In this document: piece by piece, positions 8,514-16,641 of the stretch
How the letters are laid out: each line of letters begins with the position of its first letter
How positions within the stretch are numbered: position 1 is the first letter of the stretch
DNA from: Fragilaria crotonensis
Taxonomy: Eukaryota > Bacillariophyta > Fragilariophyceae > Fragilariales > Fragilariaceae
Assembly: GCA_022925895.1 (NCBI GenBank)
Contig: JAKSYS010000808.1
Span: 1-23,212, forward strand
DNA: 23,212 nt
Direction: 5' to 3'
Notes under the pieces: model-generated
Told to the model about the DNA's origin: nothing
The model's input: only the letters and a program-made list of their open reading frames with translations
The model's database searches: none
Made by a program: the position numbers and the translations under genes

Positions 8514-10523
8514 TTAGATGAGATCAGGAACGGATTGGAATGGAAGCTTGTCTCGGTTTGTCTCTTCTCCTAGAACCTCATACCCAACGGTTCTGGCCTT
8601 GCATTCAACCAACATCATTTGAAACTCTTCCGCTGAAACAACTTCTTGGTCCATCAAGACATCCTTTACCTTCTCAAGCAGGGCTCTGTTTTCGGTCAAG
8701 ATCCTCTTGGCGAGGAGATACGCGTTGTTCACAAGGCGCTCGACTTCGTCGCTCACTTGGTCCTTGATCGCGCTGCCCCATTCCGTTTGGCGACGGAGCA
8801 TGCTAAGGCCCATGAACTGAGGTGCTTGTGGTTCCGACACAGCAACGCGACCCACAACATCACTCATTCCAAACTCCTTCACCATGCGTTTCGCAATATT
8901 TGCGACCTGTTGAATGTCGTTGGAAGCACCAGTGGTCACCATATCTTCACCGTAGATAATCTCTTCTGCAAGGCGACCACCGAGAGCAACAGCCAACTGG
9001 GACTCGAGATAATGGCGACTGTACATGCCTGACTCAAGACGAGATTCTTGAGGGGCAAAGAACGTAAGACCTCCAGCTCCATTTGATCGAGGAATGATAG
9101 AGATTTTTTGCACCTGATCGTAATCAGGAACCAACGCGCCGACAATGGCGTGGCCAGCTTCGTGATAAGCGACAAGTTCCTTAACCTTGAAAACCGAGTT
9201 GCCTCCCTTCTTCTCCAAACCAACCATGACACGGTCGACGGCAGTGTCGATCTGCTCCCATCCAATGGTTGGTCTTCCAGCTCTCGCGGCAGATATGGCA
9301 GCCTCGTTCATGAGATTCTCCAATTGCGCTCCAGAGAATCCAGGAGTACGGCGAGCGATAGCCTCGAGATCGACGTCGGGTTCCAGAGGTTTGCCTCGAG
9401 AATGTACGCCCAAGATACGGGTGCGACCCTTGTAATCAGGCAAATCGACGGTCACCTTTCGATCGAAACGTCCAGGACGGAGCAAAGCCTTGTCAAGAAT
9501 GTCGAGACGATTCGTTGCGGCGATGGTAATCACGCCTGGATTGCCATTGAAACCGTCCATCTCAACCAAAATCTGGTTGACGGTCTGCTCACGCTCATCG
9601 TTACCACCGGCATAGCCGGCACCACGCTGGCGCCCGACGGCATCGATCTCATCGATAAAGATAATGCACGGCGCGTTCTTCTTAGCTTGAGCAAAGATAT
9701 CACGTACTCGAGATGCTCCTACACCGACAAACATCTCCACAAATTCAGAACCCGAGATGGAAATGAATGGGACACCAGCTTCACCCGCAACTGCCTTGGC
9801 AAGCAAGGTCTTACCGGTACCCGGGGGTCCATCGAGAATGACGCCTCTAGGTATCTTGCACCCGTTCTTGGTGTATGCCTCTGGCTGTTTGAGGAAGTCA
9901 ACAACTTCCATCAACTCCAACTTGGCACCATCGCAACCAGCAACGTCTTCAAACGTGATTCCGGTGTCTGGTGTCATCTGAATTTGTGCCTTTGATTTTC
10001 CAAAGCCCATGGGGTTTCCTGGGCCTCCCATGGTTCCACCACTACGACGACTCAGGAAGAAAAGTCCGGCGAAAAGCGCGGCGGGAAGGATCAAACTCTG
10101 CGCCAAAGAGCTGAGTTCGTTCGCTTCCTGAGCAGGAAGGACGGTCACGTCAACCTTGTGTTTCGTGAGCTGAGACAACAGATCAGGATCATTTGGAAGG
10201 CTTTCAATCTGCACACGAGTGCCTTCGACATCGACACCGAGAAGCTGGGATCCATCAGCGCTAAACGTAACTTTCTCGATCTTATCGCCATCGACAAGCT
10301 TCAAGAACTCCGAGTATCTAACACTGACAGGGGCACCGTTGGGATTGGGTTGAATGTTGGGGATGCTGGCCGACTGTTGAATCACTGCGGGTTGCGGAGG
10401 AGGCATGTCAACGCCAGCAAAACGTGCAGTGTTGACCCGCGATACCAGTGTCGATGCGGGGACGAAGGCCTCAACAAAAGAGGACATCAGCAAGGTAAGG
10501 ATGCGTGATCGGGCAAACCTCAT
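8514..10523 (-). CDS. ftsH: plastid (thylakoid) FtsH-type AAA zinc metalloprotease
   Basis: 669 residues from ATG 10523. A further in-frame leftward extension has no ATG. FtsH is a membrane-bound ATP-dependent protease that removes damaged proteins, in plastids chiefly photosystem II D1. The N-terminus [24 protein letters not shown] is a signal peptide ending at an A-F junction, the bipartite presequence of plastids with a secondary origin. Then come an FtsH extracellular-type domain (about 60-135), a membrane helix (near 142-158, [14 protein letters not shown]), Walker A GPPGTGKT (232-239), Walker B IIFIDEID (ending near 294), the RPGRFDR finger, zinc site HEAGH (454-458) and third ligand Asp536 in GASND. 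All catalytic residues are present. The second thylakoid-facing helix of plant FtsH may be supplied by the presequence region or be missing. Closest in type to cyanobacterial and plant thylakoid FtsH; nuclear-encoded here, given its presequence and neighbours. Confidence 0.93.
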   Translation of the reverse strand: MRFARSRILTLLMSSFVEAFVPASTLVSRVNTARFAGVDMPPPQPAVIQQSASIPNIQPNPNGAPVSVRYSEFLKLVDGDKIEKVTFSADGSQLLGVDVEGTRVQIESLPNDPDLLSQLTKHKVDVTVLPAQEANELSSLAQSLILPAALFAGLFFLSRRSGGTMGGPGNPMGFGKSKAQIQMTPDTGITFEDVAGCDGAKLELMEVVDFLKQPEAYTKNGCKIPRGVILDGPPGTGKTLLAKAVAGEAGVPFISISGSEFVEMFVGVGASRVRDIFAQAKKNAPCIIFIDEIDAVGRQRGAGYAGGNDEREQTVNQILVEMDGFNGNPGVITIAATNRLDILDKALLRPGRFDRKVTVDLPDYKGRTRILGVHSRGKPLEPDVDLEAIARRTPGFSGAQLENLMNEAAISAARAGRPTIGWEQIDTAVDRVMVGLEKKGGNSVFKVKELVAYHEAGHAIVGALVPDYDQVQKISIIPRSNGAGGLTFFAPQESRLESGMYSRHYLESQLAVALGGRLAEEIIYGEDMVTTGASNDIQQVANIAKRMVKEFGMSDVVGRVAVSEPQAPQFMGLSMLRRQTEWGSAIKDQVSDEVERLVNNAYLLAKRILTENRALLEKVKDVLMDQEVVSAEEFQMMLVECKARTVGYEVLGEETNRDKLPFQSVPDLI

Positions 10524-10860
10524 CGTGTAGCTCGCTTTCAATTACTGTGAATGATTCGTTGTAGTTGTGAGTCCTAATGGCGTAGATCCTGTAGCGTCGG
10601 TATCTAAAGTCGATGACATCAATCGAAAACTTGAGAAGTCTGGATCAAGTGTCCCCGGAATCAGGATCGCATCAGCGAACACGTAAGTCAGAGTCGGCGT
10701 TGAACAAATTGATCTGACAATGATTGTGGCATGGGACTGAAGACTGAAGTACTGTATACTGTAGAGTATACGTACCAGTTGCACATGCTGCCCGTACACC
10801 GTACAGTGGTATTGTATACGTACAAGTCTACTCCTTGCTCGATTATGATGTGACATACTC

Positions 10861-10885
10861 GAGTACTCCGGACTCCGGAGTACTC
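10861..10885. repeat. perfect 12-bp-arm palindrome with 1-bp centre
   Basis: GAGTACTCCGGA is followed by one C and then its exact reverse complement. A related word AGTACTCCGGACTCC recurs at 11300-11314, and GGAGTACTGTAC near 1396. It may be a binding site for a dimeric factor or the core of a short inverted-repeat element. Confidence 0.8.
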
Positions 10886-10940
10886 CGAGTAAAGTACAGT
10901 ACCTGGTACATCCGTGACCGTGACACTATGTGGCGCGCTG

Positions 10941-10994
10941 TACCAGGCCTACGTGGCTACTTTATTTGTTTCATGAATTTGAGGTACATCCGTA
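10941..10994 (+). repeat. direct repeat, copy 1 (partner at 12184-12238)
   Basis: It matches the second copy at all but two substitutions and one inserted A over about 55 bp (shared words GGCCTACGTGG, TTTATTTGTTTCATGAATTT, GAGGTACATCCGTA). The two copies bracket 1.2 kb that includes the decayed gene-like stretch. Confidence 0.85.
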
Positions 10995-11372
10995 TTACCT
11001 CGGAAATGCGACCGAGGTAGTACTTCTCTTATAGGATTCCACCGATCTTGCGGATTAATTAGAACTGGTACTATGTTGCATAATAGGGGTACTTGATGAC
11101 GTTTTTCGTGCGTTTGCGTGGGGCATATGAACTGCAAACAATAGTACCAGCATTTTGGGTTCTGCAACATCTGTTGCACCTACGGTATCTTTACGTGCTT
11201 CGTATATGGAACGAATGCAACTTTTTTCCCGAGGTACTCTTCTACGTTTTGCAATACTAGTTCTACTTGTAATGCAGTACCCTGACACTCTTGAGTACAA
11301 GTACTCCGGACTCCACACTCCACAGTGACACAAATAAGAACCACCTCTCAACAGAGATGGTGATGAACCATC

Positions 11373-11872
11373 GACACTGCCATTGGCGGCTTCGCCGCCG
11401 GAGTCGCCTTTGGCGGGCTCCTCGTTGCCACACAGATTCCGGATAATGTTGCGCCCGCCGCTCTCCCTCCCTGATGGATCTGGGAATGCTCTTTGGAGGA
11501 GCCTCCTCGTTTGCTGGCGTCAAGTCCCCACGGCCGAAGTGGCCTCCTTGCTCAAAAGCACCTTGGGACAGGCCACCCGCGCCATTCAGACGGCCGCGAT
11601 CAACGCCGCAGCCGTGGCTGTGGCAGCCCTTGTTGAACGAATTCAAGCCATCCCATGACAAATGACGGGATATGCCAAGACGGCGAAGGTCGACGAGTCC
11701 GTCGACGAGTACGACAAATCACGGGAGGCGAAGGTCGACGAGTACATACAACACGCACAATCGATTCCAGATCGAGACACCCAAGGTTTCACAAGAAAAG
11801 GTGGGAGAGGAGATGGCCGAGGAAATCGTGACGATCCCGGGCAAGGCGGTGTCTCCTGCCGAACAGCTGTTT
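11373..11872 (+). pseudogene. decayed or error-broken gene of unknown function
   Basis: Protein-like sequence passes through successive frames: 11373-11474 (GFAAGVAFGGLLVATQIPDN, a Gly/Ala-rich hydrophobic segment), 11474-about 11525 (MDLGMLFGGASSFAGVK), about 11530-11658 (EVASLLKSTLGQATRAIQTA and AAAVAVAALVERIQAIP, helical), a TGA at 11656-11658, then the same frame again (AKTAKVDESVDEYDKSREAK), then another frame (PKVSQEKVGEEMAEEIVTIP) that stays open to about 11920. The first two switches each fit one missing base. The order of a hydrophobic domain and then charged helices is coherent, which argues against chance. I do not recognise the family. The higher GC content also separates it from the flanks. 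Confidence 0.4.
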
Positions 11873-12049
11873 TCATGCAAAATGGCCGATGCCTCCGTTT
11901 GCGGTTGTGACGCCTACTAAGCGCGGCCCCTCCTTTTTGTCCAGCAGCATGTTCTTCACGAACCCCTTCTCCACAATCTGCATGACAAAAAACTCTTTGC
12001 ACAACACTAAGTTGTCTTGGCAGAATGGGACTCTCAATTGCAATCTCAT
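11873..12049 (-). CDS. possible small protein or terminal exon, unknown function
   Basis: 58 codons from ATG 12049 to TGA at 11873-11875 on the minus strand. The sequence is protein-like (PFCQDNLVLCKEFFVMQIVE, KGFVKNMLLDKKEGPRLVGV), with a hydrophobic-then-basic character. It partly overlaps the opposite-strand gene-like stretch, so at most one of the two is likely real over 11873-11920. No family recognised. A TAA lies just upstream of the ATG in frame, so any longer gene would need splicing. Confidence 0.25.
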   Translation of the reverse strand: MRLQLRVPFCQDNLVLCKEFFVMQIVEKGFVKNMLLDKKEGPRLVGVTTANGGIGHFA

Positions 12050-12183
12050 GAGTTAGTTCTTCTGTTGTTCATTGTCTTAGTGCTTTTTCACTATTCACAC
12101 TTCACACTGTTTTTAGTATACTTGACGTACAGTACTCTATTTTATCACGGCGACAGCACGGTGTTTTTGCTATTTGGTACATA

Positions 12184-12238
12184 TACCAAGGCCTACGTGG
12201 TTGCTTTATTTGTTTCATGAATTTGAGGTACATCCGTA
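12184..12238 (+). repeat. direct repeat, copy 2 (partner at 10941-10994)
   Basis: Second copy of the 55-bp repeat, in the same orientation as the first. Both copies are followed by similar sequence (CCGTATTACCTCG and CCGTAGTACATCG), so the homology fades gradually rather than ending at a sharp edge. Confidence 0.85.
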
Positions 12239-12307
12239 GTACATCGCATACATCACACCATCATACATCATGCATCGTTCATCGTGCATCACAGTTCACG
12301 TGATCCG

Positions 12308-12340
12308 ACTACTACTACCAGTAGTCTACCGGTAGTAGTA
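12308..12340. repeat. inverted repeat / hairpin, CTAC-GTAG rich
   Basis: Arms ACTACTACC (12311-12319) and GGTAGTAGT (12331-12339) are exact complements with an 11-nt loop, and the centre also contains the palindrome CTACCGGTAG. It continues into TACTGGTACTAGTACC. It lies about 200 bp upstream of the CCB-like start. Confidence 0.7.
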
Positions 12341-12533
12341 CTGGTACTAGTACCCCGCATTCTACAGTGCGATAACATCTTTCGTTATGTGTAGGAGCGA
12401 TACAGAGCTCTACTGTGGGGATGAATGAACCTCACATCAACTTCCATGTGAATGAACCAGGCTGATGCCTAAATTGAGCAGTGCGCCTCAGTAGTTCGTT
12501 GCTGTCCACGGAAGATCATCGCTCGTGTAAGGG

Positions 12534-13388
12534 ATGAAAGCTTCCGTCGTTATCTGCCATGCTGTATGGTTTGGTTTATTCGACTACAGTCAAGCCTTTG
12601 CGTATGGTTCCCTGAATCGGTCGAATCACCAGCGACACAAGTCACCCACACAACTGTATGCCAAAGATAGTAAGGGCGTCTATGCTCGTCCGTCGGCTGC
12701 TATTGAAAGGGGTTCTGGTTTCTTCATTCCTGGACTGGAGGGTCCTCGAGTCAGACTTTTGTTCGGTCTTACAGTCTTGATCCTCACGGCCGTGAATCAT
12801 GTTTTGGCGGATGTAACGGCCTACTCCTTGACCGAAACATTGGCAGTTGGATATTCGATGCTACTGTTGTTGCAAGCTGCGATTGAATTCGGGAAGGAAG
12901 AAAACGGTTATGTGTTATCATTGGATCGTTCAGAGGCATCTGCGTCGGATCCAAACTCAACTACCGGCGACGTGAGCCTCCTGCAACAATGGGCCTTGGA
13001 CTCCGTCTCCCCGGAATGGAATGAGAAAGTGCAATGGTCAGCGGCGTCCTACATCGCGCTGACACCAGCGAAAACAATTTTGCTATTGGACAAGGATCAC
13101 GTGATTTATAGCCTCGGGTTGAAGGAAGGTGATCTTGATGAAAAGCAAGAATCAACTGGATGTACAGCTGCCATTGAAACGTTGTCCAAAGCAAAAAGTG
13201 GACGTGTTTCATTGCCATCCACACATCCTGCCGTCGTACTTTTGGCCCCTCAAGAATATCGGTGCGTAGTCCTGCAAAGCATTAATGACAGGCAATGCTG
13301 GATGGTGGCATCCGACCAACTCATTCAAGCCTTCACCAACCAAGACCTGAGATGGTTGGGTCAACTTACTAGCTACATTAATGAATAA
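12534..13388 (+). CDS. CCB2/CCB4-like cofactor-assembly protein for cytochrome b6 (DUF2930)
   Basis: 284 residues from ATG 12534. A signal peptide with an A-F junction (residues 1-27, SQAFAYG) suggests plastid import through a secondary-plastid route. Two adjacent membrane helices follow (about 73-92, RLLFGLTVLILTAVNHVLAD; about 102-119, TLAVGYSMLLLLQAAIEF), then a soluble domain with SPEWNEKVQWSAASYIALTP and a C-terminal segment ending QDLRWLGQLTSYI. Two helices followed by a GAF-like soluble domain with a conserved W.....(L/Y).ATPA-type segment is the plan of CCB2 and CCB4, which help attach the covalent haem ci to cytochrome b6. I cannot choose between CCB2 and CCB4 from sequence alone. 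Its stop is 47 bp from the convergent 81-residue gene. Confidence 0.65.
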   Translation: MKASVVICHAVWFGLFDYSQAFAYGSLNRSNHQRHKSPTQLYAKDSKGVYARPSAAIERGSGFFIPGLEGPRVRLLFGLTVLILTAVNHVLADVTAYSLTETLAVGYSMLLLLQAAIEFGKEENGYVLSLDRSEASASDPNSTTGDVSLLQQWALDSVSPEWNEKVQWSAASYIALTPAKTILLLDKDHVIYSLGLKEGDLDEKQESTGCTAAIETLSKAKSGRVSLPSTHPAVVLLAPQEYRCVVLQSINDRQCWMVASDQLIQAFTNQDLRWLGQLTSYINE

Positions 13389-13435
13389 CTCTGAGCAGAA
13401 CTTAATTCAATTTTGAGGTTTCCTAGACTGATATC

Positions 13436-13681
13436 TTAATCGTTGTTTCCCCTCTTCTTGGTAGAGTCAATTACTTTTGAAATGCCAGACAAGACCAAAT
13501 AAGCAGCGAACCCATAGCCAACTACGTTCATGGATCCCAATGCGCCACGGGAGTAACTGCCCCAGACAGATACTATCCGGCGGATGGCTTCATCCCACGC
13601 TGCCGAGGTAGAGAGAATCAAGACATGCTCGATGGTGATCTTTTCACCCGATGTCACTCCAAGATCAGATAATGCTCCCAT
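13436..13681 (-). CDS. small single-pass membrane protein, 81 residues, unknown function
   Basis: From ATG 13681 to TAA 13436-13438. The first half is soluble and amphipathic (SGEKITIEHVLILSTSAAWDEA), then RRIVSVWGSYSRGALGS, then one membrane helix (VVGYGFAAYLVLSGISKVI) and a basic tail (STKKRGNND). Balanced composition and position between a convergent gene and a clear upstream region support a real gene. There is no cleavable targeting sequence. The basic tail after a C-terminal helix could fit a tail-anchored or mitochondrial membrane protein, but this is inference. Family not recognised. Confidence 0.6.
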   Translation of the reverse strand: MGALSDLGVTSGEKITIEHVLILSTSAAWDEAIRRIVSVWGSYSRGALGSMNVVGYGFAAYLVLSGISKVIDSTKKRGNND

Positions 13682-14368
13682 CTGTCGACTTTGTGTGTCT
13701 CCAAATGATTCTTCAAAGAAATGGATCGCTCAGACGCGGACAGCAGCTCACAATACGTGAATGATGGACTCCGAGTAGCTGCTGGTTGCTTGTGTTGGGT
13801 GTGCGGATTGCGGATGTATGACTGTATCAGATATATTGTACAATTGTACCAGAAGATAACATGGAGTGCGAAAAGTGACACAAGTTCAACATTTTGAACT
13901 CAACAGTAAACAGTATTCATACTATGTACCGTACTTGGAGGACTACGACGCTACCGGTAGCGTTATAGGTACATTTTACTATACTCCGAGTACTACAGTA
14001 AACAAAAATCCGTCTGCTGTACACTACGCAGTAGGCATAGTAGTCCAGTATCCAGTAATACTGGGATGTGTGTGGTGTTCATAGGCGCCGGTACTTGTAC
14101 AAGATGGACATACAGTAGGGGAACGTGTATGCATACATAGAGCATAGAGTGAAAGAGCTTGTCGCAACCGTCCATTAAATGTGTCGTACAAGTGCATATT
14201 CCAGAGTCCAAGGACCAAGGACTCGTATGATGTATTGGAGCTACACATGCCATCCTAATTCATAACTCATAAGTAAGTATTATTTGAACACGAAGGATCC
14301 AACACCCTTAGTCGAACGGCACCACTCAATCAGTCCTCGAGTAGAGCGTCCACCAACTAATCGCAATC
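13682..14368. other. divergent intergenic region between the 81-residue gene and eIF3b
   Basis: No gene supported. Between about 13840 and 14120 it is GTAC-rich (TTGTACAATTGTACCAG, ATGTACCGTACTTGG, GCTACCGGTAGCG, CCGAGTACTACAGTA, GTACTTGTAC). The 100 bp before the eIF3b ATG look ordinary. GCTACCGGTAGC near 13951-13962 is a perfect 12-bp palindrome. Confidence 0.5.
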
Positions 14369-16591
14369 ATGGGTCTCAACGACACGATTACCAACGTAGA
14401 TGATCTTGAGGCGGAGGCCGCCGAGCTCGATGGATATTTCAGTGATACTCCTTTGGAACCACAGCCAAACTATCCTCCGTTGCGTGACTCGTTTGAAAAC
14501 GCTTTGATCATCACTAATCTGCCGAAGGTGACGCAGGCCAAAGTAGAGAAACTGGCGAAGGTTGTTATGAAGCTCGTGTCTAGAGTCGGCACTCTTGCTT
14601 CCAATCCAGACACTGGTTACAATGGAATGCATATGCCTTACTCCGAGGAGAAAGGCGGCACTCACGGCTTCTGCTTCATCGAGTACGAGACGGTCGAAGA
14701 TGCCAAGAACGCCGTTGACGTACTCCAAGGTTACAAGTTTGACAAAAATCACAACTTGACGGTCATGCCGTACACACACGCCTTGCGCTTGAACGATGTT
14801 CAAGAGACGGAGTTTACCGAACCAAAACCAGCTCCTTTCATTGAGAAACCAAACGCAAACGCTTGGTTAGAGGATTCGAATCAAAGAGACTCGTTTGCGA
14901 TTCGCCATGGAAGAGAAACCGCCGTTTTGTGGAGTGACGGAAAGAATCCACCTGTGGTTGATTACGATGGTAGTCGTGAGAAGGAAGCTGGCGTGTCGTG
15001 GTGCGAATACTACTGCCATTGGAGTCCGAAAGGAAGTTACTTGGCTACTTTAGTTCCGTCAAAGGGTGTGATTCTCTGGAGTGGTGAGAAGTATGAAAAG
15101 ACCGCTCGCTTTCCATCGCCGGGTGTTGAGTTTGTTATCTTCAGTCCTCAAGAAAACTACATTCTCACCAGCAACAATCGCCGTGACGATCCTCATGCCA
15201 TCAAGGTATTTTCCATTCAGACGGAAAAGCTCCTGCGAGCCTTTCCATTGTACCCAGTAAACATCGAATCCAAAGATGGGAATACTCCTCCACCACCATT
15301 TCAATGGTCACACGACGATGCCTACCTTGCTCGCGTTGGCAAGGATTTGGTTTCTATTTATGAAACGCCAGGCATGAAACTACTCGATCGTCGTTCCCTC
15401 GCAGCCGACGGTATTCACGAGTTCCAGTGGTCTCCAAAGGCTAACATTTTGGCATACTGGGTAAGTTCGTACCGGCGGCGCCTCTTCTGCTCGCATATCA
15501 ACAATCAGAACTCACACTTTTCTCTGTGTCTAGGCTCCTGAGGTAAAGAACTCTCCTGCACACGTTGACTTGATTGAGCTTCCGAGTCGTAAGCAGCTGC
15601 GGCAAAAGAATCTCTTCAATGTTGCGAAATGTAGTATGGTTTGGCAGTCAAATGGAGATATCTTGGAGTCAAGGTTACCCGACATACCAAATCAAAGAAA
15701 ACACTGTACAACAACATCGAATTGTTCCGTCTCAACGAGCCTGGTGTTCCAGTGGAGATGCTTGACACTAAGGATGCGGTCATGGCGTTGAGCTTTGAAC
15801 CGAGAGGCCATCGATTCGCCATGATTCATGCCGAAAACCCGAGTAGCACTAAAGTCGATGTATCTTTCTATAGCATGAAGAAGCGCGTCGAAACAGCGGG
15901 AAAAGGCAAGAAAGGGGGCAAGGTTATTCAGGAAATCAACGAGCTCAATAAGATCGAGACATTGGAAGGCAAGCAGTGCAACTGCCTGTTTTGGAGTCCT
16001 GCTGGCCAAACTATCCTCATGGGCAGTTTGGGTGAGTCTTCGTCAGGTACACTCGAGTTTTATGATGTTGACACCAAGAACTTGGTAGTGAAGGAACACT
16101 ACCGTTGCAACCAAATTGCGTGGGATCCTTCAGGACGCACGGTCGCAACCATCGTGTCGCAGCCTATTGGTGGAGGCCACTTCAAATTTGCCATGGACAA
16201 CGGCTACATTCTTTGGAGTTTCCAAGGAAAGCAGCTTGTTCAACAGTCATATGAAACATTCTTCCAGCTGCAATGGCGTCCTCGCGAGACTCTGCTGTCA
16301 AAGTCCCAGGTTTCTCAAATCAGGAAAAACTTGAAGAACTATGAGAAGCAGTTCGACTCTCAGGACAAGGAGCGCCAACGCGCTCTCAAGCTTGAAGAAA
16401 CGAAGGGCAAACGCGCCCAACGCACTAGGTACCGCAACCTTGTGGCTCGTCTCAAAGCCATTCGTGAACGCGAGAAACCACAGCGCATTGCACTCATGGG
16501 TGGATACGACGATGACGACGAATCGAACTATGTGACAATTCAAGTCACGGTCGAGACGGTGCTTAGCACCAAGGAGGAAACTGTCATCTAA
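14369..16591 (+). CDS. EIF3B: translation initiation factor eIF3 subunit b, two exons, one-base frame break near 15656-15661
   Basis: eIF3b is a scaffold of the eIF3 complex on the 40S ribosome. From ATG 14369: an acidic leader, an RRM (about residues 48-148: ALIITNLPKV, then GFCFIEYETVEDAKNAV), a WD/beta-propeller region (WSPKGSYLATLV, FQWSHDDAYLARV, EFQWSPKANILAYW), a 73-bp intron at 15461-15533 (GTAAGT to TGTCTAG), continuing APEVKNSPAHVDLIELPSR. At about 15656-15661 the frame breaks: SMVWQSNGD should pass into YLGVKVTRHTKSKK, which lies in the next frame; one base is missing from GGAGATATCTTGG. The rest (LYNNIELFRL, LFWSPAGQTILMGSLG, a charged coiled C-terminus, GYDDDDESNYV, VETVLSTKEETVI) is typical. 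Total about 715 residues, normal for the family. As an essential gene it is unlikely to be a true null, so a sequence error is the simplest cause. Confidence 0.93.
15461..15533 (+). other. intron of eIF3b
   Basis: 73 bp, donor GTAAGT, acceptor TCTGTGTCTAG after a pyrimidine-rich run. It falls between codons, directly after Trp364. Removing it joins ANILAYW to APEVKNSPAH, which fits the propeller. Confidence 0.9.
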
Positions 16592-16641
16592 TGCTCGAGT
16601 AAGCCGGCGTAGCTCGTAGTAGACATCACATTTGTTAAATA

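Larger units (their letters stand above)
10524..12533. other. 2-kb divergent intergenic region with palindromes, a direct repeat and a decayed gene-like stretch
   Basis: The region lies between the divergent FtsH and CCB-like starts. About 10740-10905, 11220-11310 and 12120-12355 are GTAC-rich. About 11350-11930 is distinctly GC-richer and gene-like but frame-broken. A 55-bp sequence is present twice (10941 and 12184). Short CAT-repeats occur at about 12240-12300 (ACATCGCATACATCACACCATCATACATCATGC). Confidence 0.5.

Noticed and set aside
9108..9995. Long plus-strand open frame antisense to FtsH
   Set aside because: It is the shadow of the conserved FtsH coding strand; composition is unprotein-like and no motif is visible.
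8514..10541. FtsH start upstream of 10523
   Set aside because: The upstream extension begins at a TTG codon; the first ATG gives a good plastid presequence.
14357..14803. 148-codon minus-strand open frame over the eIF3b RRM
   Set aside because: Antisense shadow of a clearly conserved domain.
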